Below are positions 1 to 8,697 of a stretch of 64,000 nucleotides of DNA, piece by piece. Made by a program: the position numbers and the translations under genes. Source of the stretch: CATQHS01 sp965203375 (GTDB lineage: Bacteria; Actinomycetota; Acidimicrobiia; Acidimicrobiales; Aldehydirespiratoraceae); contig OZ241886.1 of NCBI GenBank assembly GCA_965203375.1, forward strand, positions 2,976,001 through 3,040,000, written 5' to 3'. Position 1 is the stretch's first letter; every line of letters begins with the position of its first letter. Under the pieces are notes generated by a model that had not been told where the DNA came from, did not search any database, and saw only the letters and a list, made by a program, of their open reading frames with translations.

Positions 1-436
1 CGGGGTCGGCGGCCAGCCGCAGCACCCGGGCGTTGAAAGCCAGCCAGGACAGCTCGCGGTTGAAGAAAGAGGTGGTGGGCCGGTCCCAGCCGTCCACCGG
101 GGCCAGCGGGTCGGCGTCGCCGGCACCGTCCGAGCCGACGGCGGCCGAAGCGTCGGCGGCCGAAGCGTCGGCGTCGTCGTCCGGCCCGCGCCGCCCGTCA
201 TCGCCGCGGGCGCCGACAGCCGCCGCCTCAGCCTCATCGCCAGCCGCCTCGGCTGCGGCGGGCGCCTCGGCGGTTTCGGTGCCAGCCCCCTCAGCCTCGT
301 CGACGGGCACCCCGGTTGCGACGGGCGCCCCAGTTGCGGCGGGCGCCTCGGCGGTTTCGGTGCCAGCCGCCTCGTCGGAAGGTGTCTCGGCTACGGGCGT
401 TTCGGAGGCGGCAGTGCGGGCCTCGACGTCGACCAT
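1..436 (-). CDS. ppk: Polyphosphate kinase 1, N-terminal part (cut by window edge)
   Basis: Reading the minus strand from an ATG at 436 gives an open frame to the window edge (145 codons). The first 115 or so residues are low-complexity Ala/Glu/Asp/Thr/Gly-rich, with a repeated GTETAEAPAA block. Residues 124-131 read FFNRELSW, followed by LAFNARVLRLAADP, the diagnostic opening of Ppk1 N-domains (established family motif). Ppk1 makes and degrades polyphosphate from ATP. It lies 19 bases after an unknown small gene and probably shares a transcript with that gene and tatA. The acidic N-terminal extension is unusual; the usual Ppk1 start lies near the motif. Catalytic His residues are outside the window, so activity cannot be judged. 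Confidence 0.9.
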   Translation of the reverse strand, partial: MVDVEARTAASETPVAETPSDEAAGTETAEAPAATGAPVATGVPVDEAEGAGTETAEAPAAAEAAGDEAEAAAVGARGDDGRRGPDDDADASAADASAAVGSDGAGDADPLAPVDGWDRPTTSFFNRELSWLAFNARVLRLAADP

Positions 437-455
437 GGCGACCCCTCGGCTCGGC

Positions 456-749
456 TCAGACCGCTTCTGACTCGTCGTCCTCGGGATAGCCGAGATCCCA
501 GTCGACGAGGATGCGCTCTCGCTCGCCGTCGCGGTTGACCCGCTCGCGGTTCCGCCGGAACTGCGGATCGTGGGGGGGCAGGAGGAGGAGCCGGGCGTGG
601 GCCCTATCGGCGAACGAGTTCATCAGGTCGGGGTCGCCGTAGACGGGGCGGACCTCCCAGTGGGGGGCGACCGCGCCCAGGTACACCACCGTGGCCCGGC
701 CCACCGGGGGCTCGAGCGCCTCGGCGCCGTCGACGTCGGCGTAGGTCAT
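456..749 (-). CDS. Small conserved-looking protein of unknown function
   Basis: A 97-residue protein with a start at 749 and stop at 456. It is not recognised. It has no signal peptide or membrane segment. The N-terminal half is hydrophobic/aromatic (VVYLGAVAPHWEV), and the C-terminal half is Arg-rich then acidic (DDESEAV end). It sits 22 bases after tatA and 19 bases before ppk on the same strand, so the three are probably co-transcribed. No strong ribosome binding site is visible before the ATG. Codon use matches the GC-rich neighbours, and no competing frame on the other strand resembles a protein. Confidence 0.7.
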   Translation of the reverse strand: MTYADVDGAEALEPPVGRATVVYLGAVAPHWEVRPVYGDPDLMNSFADRAHARLLLLPPHDPQFRRNRERVNRDGERERILVDWDLGYPEDDESEAV

Positions 750-771
750 GGCTAGACCGGTGATCTTCGGA

Positions 772-1011
772 TCAGGTCTGGCTGCTGTTGGTTTTGCTGT
801 TGGCGTTGGTGCCGCTGCCGGTGCCGGTGGATTCGCCAGTCTGGCCTTCGGCGCCGGCCTCGTTCATCCCTGACTTGAACTCCTTCTGGGCCTGTCCCAG
901 GGAGCGAGCCAGCTTCGGCAGCTTCGCCCCCCCGAAGAGGACCAGAACGATCAGCAGGATGATGAGCAGCTCCTGGCCGCCGAGCGAACCAACGATGCCT
1001 AGTAGTCCCAT
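772..1011 (-). CDS. tatA: Twin-arginine translocase subunit TatA
   Basis: A 79-residue protein with the TatA layout: a short N-terminus with GGQELLIILLIVLVLFGG as the single membrane helix (about residues 11-29), the FGG-KLP hinge (LFGGAKLPKLARSLGQ), an amphipathic helix and a polar Gly/Ser/Thr/Asn tail. TatA forms the conducting oligomer that exports folded proteins with RR signal peptides across the cytoplasmic membrane. Length is normal for actinobacterial TatA. TatC is not in the window. It heads a short minus-strand group with the unknown small gene and ppk. Confidence 0.93.
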   Translation of the reverse strand: MGLLGIVGSLGGQELLIILLIVLVLFGGAKLPKLARSLGQAQKEFKSGMNEAGAEGQTGESTGTGSGTNANSKTNSSQT

Positions 1012-1340
1012 GGCCGCAGCCTAACCGGTCAAGGGGCAATTTGCCCACTCACTCTGCGTCACCTCCAAGCCCGGTAGCCGTCGGGTGCGTGCCGCCCACC
1101 CGCATCGACCCCTCTTCGGTCTGAACCGCCGACCGACGGGCGGCCCTTGCTCCCAGCGAGCCACCCCTCCCGTCCGGGGCCTGTCGCTCCAGCGGCCAAC
1201 CAGCTCAAGCCACCTCCCGACTCGCACAAGCACGGGGCTCAGAGCATTTCAGAGGAGATCTCATTTTCTCTCGACTCCCGAGTGAGCCTGCAATCCCAAC
1301 TAGACTGGAGAAGTTGCACAGTTCCGGTATCATCGTTGCC
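1012..1340. other. Divergent intergenic region tatA / gajA
   Basis: About 330 bases separate the divergent tatA and gajA starts. The first two thirds are GC-rich like the chromosome. From roughly 1240 the composition drops toward that of the Gabija genes, so the edge of the acquired segment is probably near here (inference). The only recognisable element is a TATCAT -10 box at 1328-1333. No RNA gene, repeat or recombinase site was seen. Confidence 0.5.
1328..1333 (+). promoter_or_regulatory. -10 box for leaderless gajA transcript
   Basis: TATCAT fits the actinobacterial TANNNT -10 pattern and ends 7 bases before the ATG at 1341. A transcript would therefore begin at or within a base or two of the start codon, which explains the absence of a Shine-Dalgarno sequence. 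No convincing -35 box at 17-18 bases. Confidence 0.45.
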
Positions 1341-3116
1341 ATGGAGGAGACCACGGCATCAGACCAGTTCGCTCAGCTATACGTTGAAAGTTGTCACATC
1401 CGCAACTTCCGCGGTATCGCCGACTGCTCTCTTGAATTGGAACCGAACCTGACCCTGCTTGTGGGTCGGAACAACGCCGGAAAATCTCGTGTGCTCCGTG
1501 CTCTCGGAGTAGCACTCGGTCTACCAGCGGACATCGACGACCTGACCATAGGAAGCGAGGAGGAGGAGAATAAGAAGGAGGCAACGATTGATCTAGTTAT
1601 CGCTCCCCCACCCCCCGCATCCAACAATGAGGACGAAAAATTCTCAAGATCTATCAGCGGACGACTAGGTGTTCAAATTTCCTTGATCCAAGAGAGCCCG
1701 GCACGTGAAAGATTCGCTTGGCGAACCACGATTCGACAATCTAGTGACGGATCAGGAGCACGATCTGAAGCTCATTTTCTGCAATTTGATTTGCAAAAGG
1801 GTGAATGGATTTTGCCTGCAAGTCCCTTTGCAGTCACCCGCGATCAGCGTTCGCTATTGGCTGTAGAACTGTTCGAAGCCCGGAGAGATCTCGTTGAGGA
1901 TTTCTCCAAACGCAGTTCAGCCATTCGTCGTGTGCTCAACGATCTAGAAGTGGACGAAGCTACCCGAACAGAACTCCAAAAAGACTTAGCTGCTCTCAGT
2001 GAAAAAATTCTTAACAAAAGTCCTGCGCTTACTGCAGTCAGAGAATCGCTTAGCGAACTTGAAAAGCATATAGGTTCCATCGGCAGGCCAGCACTTAACC
2101 CACTACCTCCTAGACTGGAAGAACTAGCACGATCCATAGCAATCGACCTCGACACCGGCGAAGGTGCTATCCCCTTGAGATTACATGGTGCCGGTGTGCG
2201 CAATCTAACCTCTTTACAGATTCAGGGGGTGAACTATGATAGACGCCTAGGTCGTGACGGACCTTCAACGAAACCACATCCCGTCACTCTCGTTGAAGAA
2301 CCTGAAGCTCACCTCCACCCTCAAGCCGTGCTTGAACTGTGCAGTCTTCTTTATGAGCTACCTGGACAGGTGGTGGCTAGCACTCACTCCCCGCACCTTG
2401 TCACCTCTATTGACCCTAAAGGCATTCGTCTGCTTCGTCAGGAAATGAATGACACAACTGTTATCGATCTAGGGCCAGCTCCAAGCGACGCCGAGTCGCG
2501 ACATCGAGCACTGCGTCCCAGCACACATGTAGATGAGATGGAGAAGCTGAAGCGACTCGTTGAACGACCTTTCGGAGAACTACTGTTTGCCAGCGCTTTA
2601 GTAATAGGTGACGGCGCTACCGAACGCGCCTTCCTACCGCCAGTGATCCGCCACGCTCTCGGTCATCGAGCACATGGTGTGTGCGTCATCGACCCTGGAA
2701 GTCTTGGCAGCCCTTTGGCAAACGCGGCTGTGAAATTTGCCGAACTCATCAGTATCCCATGGGTATTATTCAGTGACAGCGACGAAAAAGGCAGAGAAGC
2801 AGCAATAAAGCTTGTCAAAACCCATGCTAATGGAGAACAGTCCCACATTGTGTGGGTTGAAGGAAATAATTCAGATCGTGATAGTTCATCTAGTGCTTTC
2901 GAGCATATGATGACTCATTTTGATCGTGGGCTGTCTATTCAAGCCTGCAAGGAAATTAATGAATATCAAACCCGCCTCAATAAGCTTAAAGGCTCGGTTG
3001 GGACGCCGCTAGCAAAGCTCTTTATAGAAAAATATTCTAAGTTAGAAACTTGGCCGTTACCGCTTCAAGAGCTAACAAGTAAGCTTGAGGCACTGCTTGA
3101 AACCCACAGAATATGA
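1341..3116 (+). CDS. gajA: Gabija GajA: OLD-family ATPase/TOPRIM endonuclease
   Basis: A 591-residue protein. The N-terminal ABC-type ATPase has Walker A GRNNAGKS (about residues 43-50), Walker B LVEEPEAHLHPQ (about 315) and an H-loop STHSPH. The C-terminal TOPRIM domain has GDGATE (about 422; the usual first acidic residue is Asp here) and the DxD motif SDSDEKG (about 477). This is the class 2 OLD nuclease architecture that pairs with a UvrD-like helicase in Gabija anti-phage systems (established). It overlaps gajB by 4 bases (ATGA). Start 1341 is preferred over 1314 because the OLD fold begins just after it and the -10 box fits leaderless initiation. GC content is clearly below the flanks, suggesting transfer. 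Confidence 0.88.
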   Translation: MEETTASDQFAQLYVESCHIRNFRGIADCSLELEPNLTLLVGRNNAGKSRVLRALGVALGLPADIDDLTIGSEEEENKKEATIDLVIAPPPPASNNEDEKFSRSISGRLGVQISLIQESPARERFAWRTTIRQSSDGSGARSEAHFLQFDLQKGEWILPASPFAVTRDQRSLLAVELFEARRDLVEDFSKRSSAIRRVLNDLEVDEATRTELQKDLAALSEKILNKSPALTAVRESLSELEKHIGSIGRPALNPLPPRLEELARSIAIDLDTGEGAIPLRLHGAGVRNLTSLQIQGVNYDRRLGRDGPSTKPHPVTLVEEPEAHLHPQAVLELCSLLYELPGQVVASTHSPHLVTSIDPKGIRLLRQEMNDTTVIDLGPAPSDAESRHRALRPSTHVDEMEKLKRLVERPFGELLFASALVIGDGATERAFLPPVIRHALGHRAHGVCVIDPGSLGSPLANAAVKFAELISIPWVLFSDSDEKGREAAIKLVKTHANGEQSHIVWVEGNNSDRDSSSSAFEHMMTHFDRGLSIQACKEINEYQTRLNKLKGSVGTPLAKLFIEKYSKLETWPLPLQELTSKLEALLETHRI

Positions 3117-4951
3117 TCTCGCCACCTGATCTGAGTCCCGAACAGCAGGCTGCTGTTGAGAGTGATGCCCGCGCTATTTTGGTCGTAGCTAGCGCAGGCA
3201 GTGGTAAAACCGAAGTCGTAGCCCGTCGAGTGGAACACCTACTGGGCGAATCTCCACAAGTCCACTTCCGTGTTCTTGCCCTTTCATACACCACCAAAGC
3301 AGCCAATGAACTGAAGGACCGCTTCCGCCAACGACTCGGCGCAGCCCATAAAAGAGTAGATGCTGACACAATTCATGGGTTCTCTCATTTTCTATTGAGT
3401 CAACAGGGTACTCGGATTGGTCTACCTATTGATCCTGAGGTAATTGTGCGTGACGAAGACCGCGCAGAATTATTAGCGAGCTGGTTGGCTGAGAATGGTC
3501 AAACAGCACCTTCAGATCTAGGCGATGCACTCCATCAGATTGATCTATCTAGGGCTAGAAGGGAACCACCATCAGATTTACAGAAGGAGTGGAATGCCGC
3601 CCTATCTCACGCAGGAGCTGTTGATTATGAAAGTATGCTAACGCGCGCCGAAGAACTTCTCAGGTTGCCATTCTCACGCCATCAAATGACTCGACTATAT
3701 CACCATGTGATAGTTGACGAAGCTCAAAATTTAACTCCGTCACAGTATTCACTGCTAACAGCAATAATTGGCTCCCCCTCAAGCAATAACGGTGACTATA
3801 TACAGACTATGATGGTCGGTGATGATAAGCAGTCTTTAGTGGGTTTCGCAGGTGCAGATTCGCGACTAATGCGCCAGTTTGAATGTGACTATCAGGCGAC
3901 GCGCTTTGATCTTACAAATAATTTCCGTTCAGCCAAATTGATCGTATCATTGGGTGAACGGGTATCTAAAGCTCTAAATCAATCCCCTAGAATTGTTTCG
4001 ACAGGAAAATACGAGCCTACAGAATATAGGGCTGAAGGGTGGATTCATATCAAGCAGACTACTGACGAAGAAGAAGAAGGTAGCCTAGTCGCAAGATGGG
4101 CACTTAACTTGCTCCATTCAGGGTTGCCTAGTGAAGCACTTGCACCCGGTGAGTCTGGCTACATCCCAGCCGAACAGATTGCGGTTTTAGCCAGATCCTC
4201 TACGGCCCTTCAAGCCACAGAAGAAGCGCTGCGCTGTGCAGGCCATGAGCCTGCGCTCTCAAGCGCTGCCGAAGACTGGCTAGAATCTAAGATCGGTCAG
4301 ATAGTCTATGAGATTGCCTGCTTTGGCAGCGCCCCTCATCATCGCTCCACTCAATGGCAACTTGCGCGCCTTCTTGACATCAAAGAACATGAACTGGAGT
4401 CTCTCCCGCAACTAATCTCAATCATACGTCAACACAAAGATCAGGATATCCAGCAACTGGCTGATTTGGCTAAAATTGAAGAACCCGCAGATTACATCGC
4501 AAATCTCAATAAGATAACCCTAAGGTCAGAGGCTAGGGAAGCCGACCTCGCTGCATGGCATGCGGACTCAGACCTGCTCTGTAGAACCTGGTCATCTTTT
4601 GAAAGTGAAACTCAAGTGTCAGCCCGTACTTGGAGTAATTTCAAACTTTTCATCTCGCGGCAGCAACGCGGCGACGATCTCGCTCCTGGAATCAGATTGC
4701 AAACGATCCACAAAGCACAGGGACGCGAGTATCGAGCGGTAGCCGTCGTGGGCGTCAATGAAGGGCAGCTCCCCGACTTCCGCGCCAAAACCAACGACAA
4801 ACGGGCCGCAGAACTCCGTGCTTTTTATGTCGCCGTCACTAGGGCTAGCCGTTTGCTGCTGCTGACCAGAGCCCAGAGTCGTATGACCAGATTCGGACCT
4901 AGGTCAACCGAACCTTCAAGCTTTCTCAGGTTTGTCCGCGACGGCACCTAG
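3113..4951 (+). CDS. gajB: Gabija GajB: UvrD/Rep-like superfamily 1 helicase
   Basis: A 612-residue protein. It opens with a Q-motif (SPEQQAAVES), then Walker A ASAGSGKTE (about 25-33), motif Ia (ALSYTTKAA), Walker B VDEAQN (about 202), motif III (GDDKQSLVGFAGA), motif IV (LTNNFRS), motif V (QTIHKAQGREY, about 530) and motif VI (YVAVTRASRLL), so all superfamily 1 helicase motifs are present. In Gabija, GajB senses DNA ends and couples to GajA (family knowledge). It is longer than the roughly 500-residue reference GajB. Translation is coupled to gajA by ATGA, and the stop lies 2 bases from the convergent SPFH gene. AT-richer than the neighbours. Confidence 0.87.
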   Translation: MISPPDLSPEQQAAVESDARAILVVASAGSGKTEVVARRVEHLLGESPQVHFRVLALSYTTKAANELKDRFRQRLGAAHKRVDADTIHGFSHFLLSQQGTRIGLPIDPEVIVRDEDRAELLASWLAENGQTAPSDLGDALHQIDLSRARREPPSDLQKEWNAALSHAGAVDYESMLTRAEELLRLPFSRHQMTRLYHHVIVDEAQNLTPSQYSLLTAIIGSPSSNNGDYIQTMMVGDDKQSLVGFAGADSRLMRQFECDYQATRFDLTNNFRSAKLIVSLGERVSKALNQSPRIVSTGKYEPTEYRAEGWIHIKQTTDEEEEGSLVARWALNLLHSGLPSEALAPGESGYIPAEQIAVLARSSTALQATEEALRCAGHEPALSSAAEDWLESKIGQIVYEIACFGSAPHHRSTQWQLARLLDIKEHELESLPQLISIIRQHKDQDIQQLADLAKIEEPADYIANLNKITLRSEAREADLAAWHADSDLLCRTWSSFESETQVSARTWSNFKLFISRQQRGDDLAPGIRLQTIHKAQGREYRAVAVVGVNEGQLPDFRAKTNDKRAAELRAFYVAVTRASRLLLLTRAQSRMTRFGPRSTEPSSFLRFVRDGT

Positions 4952-4953
4952 CG

Positions 4954-5913
4954 CTAACGGTCGAAGTTGCCTACGTTTACTACGGGGTTGGTGGGGCTGT
5001 CGCTGGCTATGACGGTCATCAGGTTCGACGCGAAGACGGCCCGGCGCTCGGCGTCCAGATGGATGGGCTCGTTCTCGTCGGAACCCTCCTCCAGGCCCCT
5101 GACCGCCTCGCGCACCATCCACACCGCGCCCTCCACGATCTTGGCCCGGGCGGCCACGATGGCGGTGGCCTGCTGGCGGCGCAGCATGGCCTCGGCGATC
5201 TCGGGCGCGTAGGCCAGATCGGTGATGCGGGCCTCGAGGATCTCCACTCCGGCGTCGGCGGCCCGCTCCTGCAGCTCGTCGAGGAGGTGGTCGTTGACCT
5301 CGCTGGTGTCGCCGATGAGGGTGGTCACGTCGTCCTCGTCGAAGGCGTCGTAGGGGTAGCTGCGGGCGAGCTGGCGGACCGCCGACTCGGACTGGGTGTG
5401 AACGTAGGACGTGAAGTCGTCCACCCCGAACACCGCCCGGGCGGTGTCGGTGACCCGCCACACCACCACCGCGGCGATCTCGATGGGGTTGCCCCGGGCG
5501 TCGTTGACCTTGGAGGTGGGGGTGGTGAAGTTGCGCACCCTCAGCGACACCTTGCGGGTGAGGTACAGCGGGTTGGAGATCCGCAGCCCGGGGGTGGAGT
5601 CGCTGCCCCGGTAGTCGCCGAACAGCATCAGCACAGCCGACTGGTTGGGCTGGATCATGTAGAAGCTGACGCTGATGACGGCGGCGGCCAGCACCATCAG
5701 GATGGCCGGCAGCACCAGGATCGGCAGACCGCTGACCGGGCCGAAGATGAACAACGCGACGGCGGCCAGCACCATGACCACATCGGCCACCAGCCACCCC
5801 AGCCCGCTCGCCGACCGGCTCGGGTGCTCGGCTATCCGCTCAACCGCCGCCTCAACGCCCTCAGCCAGGGCCTCGTCGTCCGGGCCTGCCTGCTCGGGGC
5901 TCTGTTCCATCAC
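4954..5913 (-). CDS. SPFH/Band 7 (stomatin-prohibitin family) membrane protein
   Basis: A 319-residue protein. An acidic N-terminus (about 40 residues) is followed by two closely spaced hydrophobic segments (WLVADVVMVLAAVALFIFG and LPILVLPAILMVLAAAVI), then the Band 7 domain starting YMIQPNQSAVLMLFGDYRG and a helical region rich in Ala/Arg/Glu (EIAEAMLRRQQATAIVAARAKIVEGA), typical of SPFH oligomers. Such proteins assemble membrane scaffolds; the client is unknown. It converges on gajB and is followed upstream by whiB in the same orientation, 165 bases away. The ATG at 5913 is preceded by a GGAGG-like site (AAGGAGGCCGTG region). Confidence 0.88.
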   Translation of the reverse strand: MMEQSPEQAGPDDEALAEGVEAAVERIAEHPSRSASGLGWLVADVVMVLAAVALFIFGPVSGLPILVLPAILMVLAAAVISVSFYMIQPNQSAVLMLFGDYRGSDSTPGLRISNPLYLTRKVSLRVRNFTTPTSKVNDARGNPIEIAAVVVWRVTDTARAVFGVDDFTSYVHTQSESAVRQLARSYPYDAFDEDDVTTLIGDTSEVNDHLLDELQERAADAGVEILEARITDLAYAPEIAEAMLRRQQATAIVAARAKIVEGAVWMVREAVRGLEEGSDENEPIHLDAERRAVFASNLMTVIASDSPTNPVVNVGNFDR

Positions 5914-6078
5914 GGCCTCCTTGTGTTGCGCGGGCTTATGTTGTCACGGGCTCCTGCATATGTCTTGCCGTCTGCTGGTCTTGGAGCCAGCTCGGGGGCG
6001 ACGGGTCAGGCGGCGATCGCCGACTGCTGCCCGGCCCCGCGAACGTCCCGCCCTGGGGAACCGAACACCCGGGGCGGG

Positions 6079-6366
6079 TCAGGCGGTGATGGTCGACTGC
6101 CGCTCGGCGGCTCGGGCCTGGGCCCGCTGGCGGCGGATGCGGCGGCGCTCCCGCTCGCTCATGCCGCCCCAGATGCCGAACTTCTCGCCGTTGTCCAGCG
6201 CGTTCTCCAGGCAGTCCTCGCGGACCACGCAGCCGCGGCACACCTCCTTGGCCTCGCGGGTGGACGCGCCCCGCTCCGGGAAGAACAGGTCGGGGTCGAC
6301 GCCGAGGCAATTGGCGTAGTCCCGCCAGGACCTGTCCTCAAGCTTGTCGGTCATCTGCAACGCCAT
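6079..6366 (-). CDS. WhiB-family iron-sulfur transcriptional regulator
   Basis: A 95-residue protein from the ATG at 6366, chosen because GGGAGG lies about 8 bases upstream and because the extra upstream residues of the longer frame look unlike the family. Four Fe-S ligands are visible, C20, C43, C46 and C52 (CX22CX2CX5C), followed by the G-I-W-G-G turn and a basic tail (SERERRRIRRQRAQARA) for DNA contact. It closely resembles the WhiB2/WhmD branch linked to septation (resemblance only). Wbl proteins bind a [4Fe-4S] cluster and the principal sigma factor. Its promoter carries a perfect 16-base palindrome over the -10 box. Confidence 0.93.
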   Translation of the reverse strand: MALQMTDKLEDRSWRDYANCLGVDPDLFFPERGASTREAKEVCRGCVVREDCLENALDNGEKFGIWGGMSERERRRIRRQRAQARAAERQSTITA

Positions 6367-6438
6367 GGGGGCCTCCTCCCAGACGAACCGAACCGGAGCC
6401 CCGGGATGCCCCCGGGGGCCGGCTCCGCCTGCTGCCAC

Positions 6439-6474
6439 TGATGTAATTACATCACTGTTGTACGCAAAAGGCAA
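6439..6474 (-). promoter_or_regulatory. whiB promoter with palindromic operator
   Basis: On the minus strand TTGCCT (6474-6469) and TGTAAT (6451-6446) are separated by 17 bases, a good -35/-10 pair. A perfect 16-base palindrome, TGATGTAATTACATCA (6439-6454), covers the -10 and the start region, as a repressor operator would. The predicted 5' leader before the ATG at 6366 is about 70 bases. The site is AT-rich in GC-rich surroundings, so chance is unlikely, but the binding protein is unknown. Confidence 0.6.
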
Positions 6475-6648
6475 CCCTTGGGGCAAAAAATTTTTCGCGG
6501 CGGGCCGGACCAGGCCGGGGACCGCCCGGCCGGCATCAACGGCGGGCCCGGACTTCGCCCCCTCAACCAGCGGTCAACGGCGGGCCCGGACCTCCCCACT
6601 GCCCGGCCAACCGCCGGCGCCCCCTCCCCCCCCCCGCCTGGCCAGCGG

Positions 6649-8697
6649 TCAGCGGCCGGCCCGGACCAGGCTGCGCTTGTGCTCGACGAAGTCGACCAGC
6701 ACGTAGTCGCCCAGGTTCTGGTTGGTGGTGAAGAAGGCCCGCCCCCCGTTGAGCCGGGTGATCTGCTCCACGAAGTCGGTCAGGTAGGAGGTGGCGTCAA
6801 GCATGAACGTGTTGATGCGGATGCCGTCCCGGGTGCATTTGGCCACTTCGGCCAGGGTCAGATCGACCGTCTCCCGGGCGGGCGGGTAGCTGAAGACGGG
6901 CCGGCCCGAGCCGGTGATGTGGGCGGTCGGCTCGCCGTCGGTGATCATGATGATCTGCTTGGTGCCGGTCTGGCGGGCCAGCATCCGCCGGGACAGCATG
7001 AAGCCGTGCTGCATGTTGGTGCCGTACACGTAGTCCCAGGACACCTCGGGCAGCCTCTCGGGGCGCAGCTCCCGGGCCACCTCGCTGAAGGAGACCAGTC
7101 CCAGGTAGTCGCGGGGGTACTGGCCGGAGATGAGGGCGTGCAGGGCCATGGCCACCTTTTTGGCCGGCAGGAAGTTGCCCCTCATGGGCATGGACAGCGA
7201 CAGGTCCAGCATCAGCACCGTGGCCGAGCGCACCTGGTGCTCGGTCCGCTCCACCTCGAAGTCGTCGGGGCTCAGCCTCACCGGGACCCCGGCGCCCGAC
7301 CGGGCCACGGCGTTGCCGACGGTGCGCTGGATGTGCAGGTTGAACGGGTCGCCGTACTCGTAGGGCTTGGTGTCGAAGGTGCGCTCGTGGCCCGCGCCGG
7401 GGAGGTGGACGGCGTGGCCGCCGATCCGGTCGGCCGACAGCTTGGCGAACAGGTCCCTCAGCGCCCCCTGGCCGATCTTGCGGATGGCCCGGGGGGTGAG
7501 CTCGAAGCGGCCCTGGCGGTTCTCGATCAGGCCGGCCTCCTCCAGCATCCGGGCCACCTCGGCCATCCGCTCCAGGCTCTCGGCCGCGTCGTCGCCGAGC
7601 AGGTCCCGGGCGGCGTCGACGTCCACCTCGGCCAGCGCGCCCGGACTGGTGGTGACCCGCAGCAGGTTCTCGAGCTGGTCGATGTCGCCCAGCTCGCCCA
7701 TCAGGTCTAAGGCCCCGGCGAAGTCGAGGGGGTCGGCGCCGGTGAAGTCCCAGCGCTGGTCCCAGCCCATCTGGGGGAACCGGTCCTGGAGGTTGCGGGC
7801 CAGCCGGTCGAACTGCCACCGCAGGTCCATGTCCTCGAGCAACTGGTCGGACAGGGCCTGGAGCTGGGCCCGCTGCTCGGGGGTCATCGAGTTGAGCATG
7901 GCCTGGGCCCCGGCCATGCGCCGGGCCATCACCTCCAGCAGCTCGTCGAGGGTGCGGGGGTTCTCGGGGAAGAAGTCGCCGTAGCGGTCCATGAACCCGT
8001 CGAAGTCGGGCTCCTGGCCCCGGTCGCGCTGCTCGAGCATCCGGTTGAGCTCGGCCAGCATGTCCTTCATCCGCTGGGACTCGGCCGGGTCCATGGCGCT
8101 CACGTCGGACGCCATCCGGTCGACGAACTGCTGCATGGCCTGCTCGCGCAGCCGGTCGATCAGGTCGGTGAAGCGCTGCCGGGCCTCGCCGCTCTCGAAC
8201 TCGTAGCCGCTCAGCGCCTTGACCTGGCCGGCCAGGTCCGGGGGGAGCATGTCGAGCTCGGCGTTCTTCATGGCCGCCGCCTGGGCCGCCGGCTCGGCCC
8301 GGCGGGAGTCGGGGGCGCTCCGGGCCTCCTCGGCCAGCTCCTCCAGGGCCTGCCGCTCGGTGCGGACGATGTCGCGCAGCGACTCGGCTATGTCGTCGTA
8401 CACGCCCCCCAGGTCGTGGCGGTCCAGCAGCTCCCGACGGCGCTCCCGCAGCTTCTCGAGCATCTCCCGGATGCCGGTGAGGGGCCGGCCCAGCCGGTCG
8501 CTGAGCCCCTCGTGCATGAGGCGGCGCAGGGCGCTGTCTATGTCGCCGTGGTAGAGGAGGTCGTCGGCCAGCTCGTCGAATATCCGGTCGGCGTCGAGGT
8601 CTGGCCCAGTCTGGGTGCCGTCCCAGCGCGAGTACGAGAACAGCGGCGGCTGGCGCCGGGGCCGGCGCCGGGCCCGACCCCATCGGCGAAGCACCAT
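6649..8697 (-). CDS. VWA-domain protein, likely partner of a BchI/MoxR-type ATPase
   Basis: A 682-residue protein from the ATG at 8697; earlier in-frame starts lack family-like sequence. The long helical N-terminal part is rich in Arg/Asp/Leu/Met (about residues 30-400). A von Willebrand A domain follows near residue 495 with MIDAS motif DLSLS and the later TDGEP strand. The size and layout match VWA proteins that partner magnesium-chelatase-like AAA+ ATPases to load metal or remodel proteins (established pairing). The matching ATPase is in the window at 12785-14194, same strand but not adjacent. It is upstream-divergent to the HNH gene. A basic, Arg/Pro-rich start is seen. Confidence 0.83.
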   Translation of the reverse strand: MVLRRWGRARRRPRRQPPLFSYSRWDGTQTGPDLDADRIFDELADDLLYHGDIDSALRRLMHEGLSDRLGRPLTGIREMLEKLRERRRELLDRHDLGGVYDDIAESLRDIVRTERQALEELAEEARSAPDSRRAEPAAQAAAMKNAELDMLPPDLAGQVKALSGYEFESGEARQRFTDLIDRLREQAMQQFVDRMASDVSAMDPAESQRMKDMLAELNRMLEQRDRGQEPDFDGFMDRYGDFFPENPRTLDELLEVMARRMAGAQAMLNSMTPEQRAQLQALSDQLLEDMDLRWQFDRLARNLQDRFPQMGWDQRWDFTGADPLDFAGALDLMGELGDIDQLENLLRVTTSPGALAEVDVDAARDLLGDDAAESLERMAEVARMLEEAGLIENRQGRFELTPRAIRKIGQGALRDLFAKLSADRIGGHAVHLPGAGHERTFDTKPYEYGDPFNLHIQRTVGNAVARSGAGVPVRLSPDDFEVERTEHQVRSATVLMLDLSLSMPMRGNFLPAKKVAMALHALISGQYPRDYLGLVSFSEVARELRPERLPEVSWDYVYGTNMQHGFMLSRRMLARQTGTKQIIMITDGEPTAHITGSGRPVFSYPPARETVDLTLAEVAKCTRDGIRINTFMLDATSYLTDFVEQITRLNGGRAFFTTNQNLGDYVLVDFVEHKRSLVRAGR

